Positions 1-5,592 of a stretch of 6,770 nt of DNA are shown here, one piece after another. Position numbers and translations under genes: made by a program. The stretch is from Candidatus Paceibacter sp. (GTDB lineage Bacteria > Patescibacteriota > Minisyncoccia > UBA6257 > HR35), in NCBI GenBank assembly GCA_023255765.1, contig JAGDVT010000002.1:29265-36034 (forward strand), written 5' to 3'. Position 1 is the first letter of the stretch, and every line of letters starts with the position of its first letter. Below the pieces are notes generated by a model. The model made no database searches. It was given only the letters and a program-made list of their open reading frames with translations, and was not told the origin of the DNA.

Positions 1-737
1 CCACCTTTTGGAACCTCTGTTGTTAGTCCTCCTGCAAGCCAATTTTCCAAAGCTATTACTATTGTAAATGAAAGCATCCCGACTAAAACTCCCCATATGC
101 CCCAAATAAATCTTTGATGTATATTTTTTGCATCTGTAGGCTTAGTAATATAAAGAATACCTGCCAACATCAAGAATATCACTCCTAAAGCTAAAGACAG
201 AAAATATAAAATTCTTAATGCTCTATCAAAGAAAAATAATAAACATTGGCCTATACCTTGCTCACAAGTAGGAATCCTGGGAAACGGTCCAGCATATCCT
301 GAGGGTGCTATATATATCTTTTCTAAAGATCCTGTTGCATTAAAAGTTATATTTACTACATGCCAACCATAATATTCTTGTTTATTTATACTTTGTAATT
401 TATCTTTATCAAATAATAATAACTGAACAGCTTCTTTTATTAAATTAGGCCATGAACCGTATGTTTGTTTTACTGCATCATCAACATCTATATTAGGATC
501 AGTACTGATTATTTTATTATTTGTATTATCAGCTTTAAATAAACTAGTGGTGTTAAATGATGTATTTAAAAGCTCTGCAGCCTTTTCTCTTACAGCATCT
601 TTAAACTGGTCATCTTCTAAAATTTTAAGACCTTTTATGGTCTTTATGCCATATTGAAATGGATTAAAAGATTCTTGAGCAAATATAAAACTTATAGGTA
701 TTAATAATATTAAAAATATTAATAATTTTTTATACAT
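1..737 (-). CDS. Exported membrane protein with exterior domain and C-terminal T4SS pilin-like helix pair (partial, C-terminus cut by window edge)
   Basis: Open from the ATG at 737 to the left window edge: 245 complete codons and no stop, so the C-terminus is missing. Residues 1-20 form a clear signal peptide (MYKK, then a Leu/Ile-rich core, ending FIFA before QES). Residues 21 to about 157 are a mostly polar, probably extracytoplasmic domain that I do not recognise. Cys158 and Cys165 sit just before a hydrophobic helix (about 168-197), a short cytoplasmic-type loop starting TKPTD, and a second helix (about 209-234). This helix pair resembles the repeat units in the two genes transcribed before it, especially the C-terminal half of the immediately preceding gene (shared GQCLL and TKPxD). 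The preceding stop codon lies one base upstream of this ATG (TAA-A-ATG), so translation is probably coupled. No Shine-Dalgarno motif is visible. Likely a surface or pilus-associated component; the precise role is unknown. Confidence 0.72.
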   Translation of the reverse strand, partial: MYKKLLIFLILLIPISFIFAQESFNPFQYGIKTIKGLKILEDDQFKDAVREKAAELLNTSFNTTSLFKADNTNNKIISTDPNIDVDDAVKQTYGSWPNLIKEAVQLLLFDKDKLQSINKQEYYGWHVVNITFNATGSLEKIYIAPSGYAGPFPRIPTCEQGIGQCLLFFFDRALRILYFLSLALGVIFLMLAGILYITKPTDAKNIHQRFIWGIWGVLVGMLSFTIVIALENWLAGGLTTEVPKG

Positions 738-738
738 T

Positions 739-1383
739 TTAATGTGTTAAACTATATTCTATTGCTTTTACTAAACTAAATGCTAATATTGTTACCATTG
801 CACCTATTAAAGACCAAAGCACATATTGCGTTCCAGATTTATCACCGGGTTTGGTTATCAGTATTATCCCTCCATAAATTATAAAGCCAATTGATAATAA
901 TAAAGAAACTGTGTAAATAATAGACAAAATTTTCGTTGAAAACCACAACAAACATTGACCTAATAAGCCTTGTGGGACACTTCTTCCTGCTAAAATGTCA
1001 AATATATTATATGGAGTGCAAACTCTACCAGGAGTAAATTTTAATTGTTGTGCATAAGCTATATTAATTAATCCTATTGATCCCCTTGAAACTATATTTT
1101 CTATTAAAACTACTAAAGAATATGAAATCAACGCAACAATTAAACCTACTATCCCCCATATTAACCTACCCTTAACTTCTTCTGTTTTTTTATAATCCAT
1201 AATCAAAATTATTCCTGCTAACATAAACATAATAACTGCTAAGGCTCCTGAAAGCCAAGTTAATATCTTAAAAATTACATCAAAAGCAAATAGCGTACAT
1301 GTAATAAAATCTTTACATATTATAGGAACAGGAGGGGTAAATGGACTTGGCAGTCCAAAATTAGTATTAAATGGATATTGCAT
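739..1383 (-). CDS. Four-helix membrane protein made of two fused T4SS pilin-like units
   Basis: A 214-residue protein with two tandem copies of a two-helix unit. Unit 1 has helices at about 34-63 and 74-97 with a charged loop (DYKKTEEVKGR). Unit 2 has helices at about 150-177 and 187-208 with the loop TKPGDKSGTQ. Charged loops suggest both hairpin turns face the cytoplasm and the N-terminus, the 98-149 linker and the C-terminus face out. Each unit is preceded by a Cys pair (23/29 and 122/144). The linker contains AYA-QQ (109-113), a plausible signal peptidase I site after helix 2. There is no N-terminal signal peptide, and an in-frame TAA directly abuts the ATG, so no longer start exists. 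The family guess (small two-helix T4SS pilins, VirB2/TrbC-like, as found in Patescibacteria) rests on helix-pair layout and similarity to the 124-residue neighbour 19 bp upstream. Role inferred: pilus subunit or membrane assembly component. Confidence 0.7.
   Translation of the reverse strand: MQYPFNTNFGLPSPFTPPVPIICKDFITCTLFAFDVIFKILTWLSGALAVIMFMLAGIILIMDYKKTEEVKGRLIWGIVGLIVALISYSLVVLIENIVSRGSIGLINIAYAQQLKFTPGRVCTPYNIFDILAGRSVPQGLLGQCLLWFSTKILSIIYTVSLLLSIGFIIYGGIILITKPGDKSGTQYVLWSLIGAMVTILAFSLVKAIEYSLTH
1045..1059 (-). other. Possible internal signal peptidase I site (AYA-QQ) in the fused pilin-like protein
   Basis: Residues 109-113 of the fused pilin-like protein read A-Y-A-Q-Q, fitting the small-x-small rule for signal peptidase I, about a dozen residues after the end of helix 2. 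The flanking genes have comparable junctions at the ends of true signal peptides (FIFA-QES and LVWG-QNP). Cleavage here would release the two pilin-like halves as separate proteins. This is inference: the gap between helix end and site is longer than usual and no cleavage data exist. Confidence 0.3.
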
Positions 1384-1402
1384 TTAGATTTAGATTTTTA
1401 AA

Positions 1403-1777
1403 CTATTGCCCAATTCCACCGGTTGTTATTATCGTTTCTATTAATTTTACTAAAGCATAAGCTATTAATGCTATTACTAAACCAACAGCTCCATATATTA
1501 ATCTTTGTTTACCCTCATCAATTTTAGCTTGTATTATTACATTTATACCACCCCAAATTATATATAAAACAGCTAAAGCACCGGCTACCCAAGTCAATAT
1601 AAGAAAAGCCCATCTAAATAAAGTAAATATGACATCTCTTAAGCTCTGTCCTGTAACTATTTGTGATTGGGTAATAGGATTTTCAATTGGAGGATTTTGC
1701 CCCCATACTAAATTTGTTAAGCTTAAAATTGATAATAATGCGACAAAAATTGCCAAATTTTTATAATTTTTACTCAT
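1403..1777 (-). CDS. Small T4SS pilin-like protein with signal peptide and two membrane helices
   Basis: A 124-residue protein. Residues 1-26 look like a signal peptide (MSKNYKN, hydrophobic core, LVWG) with likely cleavage before QNPP. A short polar stretch (27-48) is followed by helix 1 (about 50-82, containing GALAV and WGGINV), a short charged loop (QAKIDEGKQR) and helix 2 (about 93-117). Signal peptide, two helices and a charged cytoplasmic hairpin match the VirB2/TrbC-type pilin plan, and length and pattern are close to the small T4SS pilin family often annotated in Patescibacteria. In that plan the mature protein is a pilus subunit extracted from the membrane. It is first in a leftward gene cluster; the next gene starts 19 bp downstream and its N-terminal half is clearly related (ILTW..GALAV; later LIE). 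No Cys in the mature part, unlike the other units, and no Shine-Dalgarno motif. No T4SS ATPase or channel gene is in the window. Confidence 0.75.
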   Translation of the reverse strand: MSKNYKNLAIFVALLSILSLTNLVWGQNPPIENPITQSQIVTGQSLRDVIFTLFRWAFLILTWVAGALAVLYIIWGGINVIIQAKIDEGKQRLIYGAVGLVIALIAYALVKLIETIITTGGIGQ

Positions 1778-1788
1778 TTTTATTGTTT

Positions 1789-1807
1789 AATTAAAATTAA
1801 TTTAATT
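1789..1807. repeat. Short A/T-only inverted repeat in the divergent intergenic region
   Basis: AATTAAA (1789-1795) and TTTAATT (1801-1807) are perfect inverted copies around a 5-base centre. The repeat lies in the leader of the pilin-like cluster and next to the plus-strand -35 candidate, so it could be an operator. It contains only A and T, so a chance origin is quite possible. Confidence 0.2.
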
Positions 1808-1835
1808 CGACCTTTATTAAGAAATATTATAAAAT
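1807..1835 (+). promoter_or_regulatory. Candidate promoter for the comM-led gene group
   Basis: On the plus strand TCGACC (1807-1812, four of six matches to TTGACA) is followed after 17 bases by TAAAAT (1830-1835, five of six matches to TATAAT). This would give a leader of about 40 bases before the comM ATG at 1883. An alternative -10, GATAAT at 1865-1870, would give an almost leaderless message. The first candidate overlaps the -10 of the opposing promoter, so the two directions could compete. Weak evidence because of base composition. Confidence 0.3.
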
Positions 1836-1855
1836 AAAACATTATTAAAATACAA
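1826..1855 (-). promoter_or_regulatory. Candidate promoter for the pilin-like cluster
   Basis: On the minus strand a perfect TATAAT (1831-1826) lies about 49 bases upstream of the pilin ATG. Eighteen bases further upstream is TTGTAT (1855-1850), matching the first three positions of TTGACA. In such A+T-rich DNA a -10 match arises easily by chance, so this is suggestive only. The 105-bp region is the sole intergenic space that could drive the cluster. Confidence 0.35.
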
Positions 1856-1882
1856 AAAATAGTGGATAATTAAAAAAATAAT

Positions 1883-3382
1883 ATGTTTTCAAAGGTATAT
1901 TCAGCAATTTTAGATGGTTTAGAAGGAAAAATTATAGAAGTAGAATCTGGTTTGCTTCCTGGTATAACTTCTTTTTCAATTGTAGGTTTAGGAGATAAAG
2001 CTGTGCAAGAAGCAAAAGAAAGAATTACTTTAGCATTAAAATCTATAAATGCAAAACCTCCTATTAAATTTAATAAGAAAACTATAATAAATTTAGCTCC
2101 TGCTGATATCAAAAAAGAAGGTTCTAACTTAGATTTAGCAATTGCTATAAGTTTCCTGATCTCTTCAAAGCAAATTCTTCCTATTAAGAAAAAAATTTTA
2201 TTTTTAGGAGAACTCTCATTAGATGGAAAATTAAGAAAAATTAAAGGAGCCTTACCTATTATTTTATCTTTGCATAAAGAATTTGACGAAATTTACTTGC
2301 CATATGAAAATTATCCTGAAATTAGATACCTAAAAATAGACAATTTGTATTTGTTTAGCAGCTTAAAAGAAATTATAGAGCATTTAGAAAGCAGAAAAAT
2401 AATAGAAAAATTTAAGCCAGAAAATTTTATAAATAAAGAAAAGAATCTAGAGCTTGAATTTATTAAAATTTCAGATTATATATTAAGAGCCATAACAATA
2501 GCAGCTTCTGGAAGGCATAATTTAATATTATACGGACCTCCTGGAACAGGAAAAACTTTAATAGCAAAAAATATTGTAAATTTACTTCCTGATTTAAGCT
2601 ATGAAGAATCATTAGAAGTTACGAGTATATACAGTGCTGCAAATGAATTAAAAGAAGGATTTATAATTAACCCACCATTTAGAAACCCACACCATAGTTC
2701 ATCTTCTGTAGCTATATTAGGTGGAGGACAAAATCCTAAGCCAGGAGAAGTAAGCTTAGCTCATAGAGGAATTTTATTTTTAGATGAAATGCCAGAATTT
2801 AAAAGAGATGTATTAGAGGGATTAAGAGAGCCATTAGAAAATGGTGAAATTACGATTTCAAGAAGTAAAAAAACAATAAAAATGCCAGCAAAATTTATGC
2901 TAATAGGTGCCTATAATCCTTGCCCTTGTGGATTTTATTTAGACCCAGAAAAAGAATGTAAATGTACAATAACTGAAATTAAAAGATATCACAAAAAATT
3001 ATCTGGGCCAATTATGGATAGAATAGATATAAAAATAAATGTACCAAGAATAAAAGGAGAAGAAATCTTTAAAGAAAATATTAAAAATTATAGAGAAATA
3101 ATAGAAAAAATTAAAGAATTAAAAGAAATTCAAATTAAAAGACAGGGTAAATTTAATAGCGAATTAAATCCTAAAGAAATTAAAATTTATTGTAAGCTTT
3201 CTTTTGAAGCTGAAAAATTTTTAGAAAAATCTATAGATAGTTTAAGATTATCATTAAGAGCTGTTCATAAAATAATAAAAGTTGCTAAAACTATCTCTGA
3301 TCTAGAAAATAAAGATATTATAGAATTAGAGCATATAGGAGAAGCATTACAATATAGGTCAACAGAAGAAAATGAATTATAA
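1883..3382 (+). CDS. comM: ComM/YifB family Mg-chelatase-like AAA+ ATPase
   Basis: A 499-residue protein with the full architecture and usual length of the ComM/YifB family. The N-terminal ChlI-like domain (about 1-165) opens with the family pattern (VYSAILDGLEG, FSIVGLGDKAVQEAKERI, NLAPADIKKEGS.LDLAIA). The AAA+ core has Walker A GPPGTGKT at 218-225, Walker B ILFLDE at 297-302, FRNPHHSSS at 266-274 and an Arg in GPIMDRID (375-382). Four cysteines at 347, 349, 359 and 361 (NPCPCG...CKC) form the typical metal-binding-like insert. The C-terminal Mg-chelatase helical domain (about 430-492) ends in the usual RAVHKIIKVAKTI...HIGEALQYR pattern. ComM proteins are hexameric helicases that drive branch migration of incoming DNA during natural transformation; function here is by family. 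It leads a rightward group and the pgk start follows after 8 bp. No Shine-Dalgarno motif precedes the ATG. No other competence gene is visible. Confidence 0.95.
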   Translation: MFSKVYSAILDGLEGKIIEVESGLLPGITSFSIVGLGDKAVQEAKERITLALKSINAKPPIKFNKKTIINLAPADIKKEGSNLDLAIAISFLISSKQILPIKKKILFLGELSLDGKLRKIKGALPIILSLHKEFDEIYLPYENYPEIRYLKIDNLYLFSSLKEIIEHLESRKIIEKFKPENFINKEKNLELEFIKISDYILRAITIAASGRHNLILYGPPGTGKTLIAKNIVNLLPDLSYEESLEVTSIYSAANELKEGFIINPPFRNPHHSSSSVAILGGGQNPKPGEVSLAHRGILFLDEMPEFKRDVLEGLREPLENGEITISRSKKTIKMPAKFMLIGAYNPCPCGFYLDPEKECKCTITEIKRYHKKLSGPIMDRIDIKINVPRIKGEEIFKENIKNYREIIEKIKELKEIQIKRQGKFNSELNPKEIKIYCKLSFEAEKFLEKSIDSLRLSLRAVHKIIKVAKTISDLENKDIIELEHIGEALQYRSTEENEL

Positions 3383-3390
3383 TTATTTTG

Positions 3391-4521
3391 ATGATAGTTT
3401 TAAAAAAAGAAAATTTGCTTAGGTTCAATAAAAATAAAATCAGAAATAAAAAAATAATTGTAAGAGTAGATTATAATGTAGAGATTAAAGATGGTAAAAT
3501 AGAAGAATATTATAGGATAGAAAAAAGCTTGCAAACTATAAACTTTTTAATTAAAAATAAAGCAGAAAAAATAATATTAATTACTCATCTTGGAAGACCT
3601 AAAAATAAGGAGAAAGTATATTCAACAAAAAATTTAATTCCATATTTAAGAAAAATAATTAAGGATGTAGCTTATTTTAATTGGCAACCTGATAAAGAAA
3701 TTAACGTTAAAAATAAAGTAATTCTGTTAGAAAATATAAGGTATTTTAAAGAAGAGGAAGAAAATAATGAATCTTTTTCTGAAAGTTTAGCAAAATTAGG
3801 TGATATATTTATAAATGAAGCATTTTCTGTTTCTCATAGAAAACATTCATCTGTTTATGGAATAACAAAATTTTTACCAACTTACTTTGGTTTCAATTTT
3901 GAAGAAGAAATTAAAAATTTAAATAAAGTATTTGAATATATTAAAAAGAGAAAAAGAGTTGGGGTAGTTATAAGTGGTATTAAAATTGAAACTAAGATTG
4001 ATTTAATAAACAAATTTTTAAATAAGGCTGAAATAATAATTTTAGGAGGAGGAATTGCGAATACTTTTTTAAAAGCTAAAGGATTTGAAATAGGCAAATC
4101 TATTTATGATGAGGAATATTTAGATAAGGTTAAAAAAATATATAGCAATAAAATATTAATTCCATTTGATTTCATCACTCAAAATGGTTATAGATTCTTA
4201 GGTGAAATTAAAAAGGATGATGTTATTTTAGATATAGGAAATGAAAGTTTAAAAATTTTTTTAGATGAACTTAAAAAAATGGATTTAGTTGTTTGGAATG
4301 GACCATTAGGCAAAATTGAGGATAAAAAATACATTAAGGGGAGCTTAAATTTTGCTAAAGAAATTATTAAAATGGGAAACAAAAAAATAATAGGCGGAGG
4401 AGATACTTTAAAAATATTTGAGAAAATTAGGGTTAAAAAACTAAAAAATGTATTCTTTTCAACAGGTGGAGGTGCTATGTTATATTATTTAGCTCACGAA
4501 AATTTACCTATATTTAAATAA
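3391..4521 (+). CDS. pgk: Phosphoglycerate kinase
   Basis: A 376-residue protein from the ATG at 3391, slightly shorter than typical bacterial enzymes (about 390-400). A TTG directly before it (3388) could add one residue, but ATG is preferred. It transfers phosphate between 1,3-bisphosphoglycerate and ADP in glycolysis, in the cytoplasm. Conserved landmarks in order, numbered from the ATG: RVDYN (25-29), HLGRPK (66-71), LLENIRYF (112-119), INEAFSVSHR (141-150), SGIKIETK (195-202), GGGIANTFL (219-227), VWNGPLG (301-307), IIGGGDT (333-339) and STGGGA (357-362). Some normally strict positions differ: the usual DAFG is EAFS, and the usual GGAKV segment is SGIKI with its lysine kept. The substrate arginines in RVD, HLGRP and SHR and the nucleotide-site glycines remain, so the enzyme is probably active but divergent. 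It sits 8 bp after comM and 3 bp before the permease gene, consistent with one transcript. Confidence 0.95.
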   Translation: MIVLKKENLLRFNKNKIRNKKIIVRVDYNVEIKDGKIEEYYRIEKSLQTINFLIKNKAEKIILITHLGRPKNKEKVYSTKNLIPYLRKIIKDVAYFNWQPDKEINVKNKVILLENIRYFKEEEENNESFSESLAKLGDIFINEAFSVSHRKHSSVYGITKFLPTYFGFNFEEEIKNLNKVFEYIKKRKRVGVVISGIKIETKIDLINKFLNKAEIIILGGGIANTFLKAKGFEIGKSIYDEEYLDKVKKIYSNKILIPFDFITQNGYRFLGEIKKDDVILDIGNESLKIFLDELKKMDLVVWNGPLGKIEDKKYIKGSLNFAKEIIKMGNKKIIGGGDTLKIFEKIRVKKLKNVFFSTGGGAMLYYLAHENLPIFK

Positions 4522-4524
4522 AAA

Positions 4525-5328
4525 ATGTTAGAAATTTTCAAAGAATCAACGTTTTTATATCCGCTTATTTCTTTGGCTTTAATAGCCATTCCTTTGGCAC
4601 TATTAGGTATTTTTGTAATTTTTAAAAGGATATCATTTTTTAGTGATGCTATTTCTCACAGTTCTATTTTTGCTATAGCTTTAGCGTATCTTTTAGGAAT
4701 AAATATAAATATAGTAGCAATTTTATGGGTAATTTTATTTTCAATTTTACTTTTTGTCTTAAAAGAAAAAACAAAACTTGATTTAGGCCTTTTAGTAATG
4801 ATATTATCTATATTAGGGCTTTCTTTGGGTGTGATTATATTTAGTTATATTCCTTATATTAAAGGTAACATTAATTCTTTTCTTTTTGGTAATATATTTT
4901 TAGTTTCTTTAGAAGATTTAATTATTATACTTCTCGCTGCTATTTTGGTTATTTTATTTTTTATATTCAAAACAAAAGATTTGGTTATGATTTCTTTAAA
5001 TGAAGATTTAGCATATACTGAAAATATAAATGTAAAAAAAATAAACTTTATTTTTAACCTAATACTTGCTATTGTAATAGTATTAGGAATTAAATTTTTG
5101 GGGGCACTATTAATAAGTGCAATTTTATTAATTCCAACTTCTATTGCTAAAATGATAGCTAATTCTTTTAAAGAATTAATATTTTATAGCTTGTTTTATT
5201 CTGAAACAATTTCTATATTTAGCTTTTTTATATCCTATTTTTTGAATATACCCTTAGGCCCTTGTATGGTTATTTTAGGTTCATTAATTTTTTTGACGAT
5301 TTTGACTTTTCAAAGAAAAATTATATAA
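4525..5328 (+). CDS. ABC-3 family metal-ion ABC transporter permease (ZnuB/MntB-like)
   Basis: A 267-residue, very hydrophobic protein with about eight predicted membrane segments and the normal length of the ZnuB/MntB/AdcB permease family. Diagnostic stretches are FFSDAISHSS (38-47, the usual GD-A-SH segment before IALAYLL), GNIFLVSLEDL (122-132), a cytoplasmic segment LNEDLAYTENINVKK (158-172) matching the loop that docks the ATPase, and LGALLISAILLIPTSIA (192-208), the most conserved family motif. Such permeases form the membrane channel for uptake of Zn, Mn or Fe ions delivered by a binding lipoprotein; the metal cannot be told from sequence. The start lies 3 bp after the pgk stop, without a Shine-Dalgarno motif. 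Neither the ATPase nor the binding protein is adjacent, which is unusual because the three are normally clustered; they may be encoded elsewhere. Confidence 0.9.
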   Translation: MLEIFKESTFLYPLISLALIAIPLALLGIFVIFKRISFFSDAISHSSIFAIALAYLLGININIVAILWVILFSILLFVLKEKTKLDLGLLVMILSILGLSLGVIIFSYIPYIKGNINSFLFGNIFLVSLEDLIIILLAAILVILFFIFKTKDLVMISLNEDLAYTENINVKKINFIFNLILAIVIVLGIKFLGALLISAILLIPTSIAKMIANSFKELIFYSLFYSETISIFSFFISYFLNIPLGPCMVILGSLIFLTILTFQRKII

Positions 5329-5337
5329 TTAAATAAA

Positions 5338-5592
5338 ATGGACAGTTATAAAGAAATAACAAAAATATTGGTCTGGATAGTAGTAATAAGCACTGTTCTT
5401 TATTTTGTTGCATTACCCATAAGTTTTACAAGGCCTACACCTCAAAAAGTTTCTCCTGGAGAAATAAATAAATTATTACAAGCTAATCCTTATCTAACTG
5501 CAACATCTTCAGAAGAATCTACTTCTTCAACTTCTACAACATCTACGTTAAATTTTGAAATTCCAACTCCTTCTCTTCCAATTTCAGAATAA
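5338..5592 (+). CDS. Small single-helix membrane protein with Ser/Thr-rich tail, function unknown
   Basis: An 84-residue protein that I do not recognise. A short N-terminus (MDSYKEITK) precedes one hydrophobic helix (about 8-30), followed by a polar outside segment with TRPTPQKVSPGEINKLL (31-47), a low-complexity Ser/Thr run (54-70) and a Pro-containing end. The helix could be an uncleaved anchor; no lipobox Cys is present. The outside tail may be a flexible linker or a substrate for sugar attachment, but this is speculation. The start is 9 bp after the permease stop, so it is probably the last gene of the same transcript. The final 50 bp overlap, tail to tail, the end of the minus-strand GalT-like gene. 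It is too short to be the missing metal-binding protein. The conventional layout and clean membrane helix favour a real gene. Confidence 0.65.
   Translation: MDSYKEITKILVWIVVISTVLYFVALPISFTRPTPQKVSPGEINKLLQANPYLTATSSEESTSSTSTTSTLNFEIPTPSLPISE

Noticed and set aside
1870..2112. Minus-strand open frame of 80 codons opposite the start of comM
   Set aside because: It lies wholly antisense to the strongly conserved N-terminal domain of ComM and shows no recognisable protein features.
3388..3390. TTG as the start of pgk
   Set aside because: An ATG follows immediately in frame and gives a protein only one residue shorter; ATG is the simpler choice.
3882..4097. Minus-strand open frame of 71 codons inside pgk
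   Set aside because: Shadow of the phosphoglycerate kinase coding frame; its Leu/Ile/Phe-rich translation is expected from antisense of Lys/Asn-rich A+T-rich DNA.
4188..4382. Minus-strand open frame of 64 codons inside pgk
   Set aside because: Also antisense to conserved pgk motifs, with no independent coding evidence.
5506..5528. Possible terminator hairpin (GAAGAA / TTCTTC, and an adjacent TCTTC-A-GAAGA palindrome) near the end of the plus-strand group
   Set aside because: The stem is only 6 bp and A+T-rich, no T-run follows, and the sequence is explained by the Ser/Thr/Glu codons of the low-complexity tail.
5338..5592. Small protein as the missing metal-binding lipoprotein of the transporter
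   Set aside because: It has 84 residues with no lipobox Cys and no His-rich or other metal-binding pattern, whereas family binding proteins are around 300 residues.
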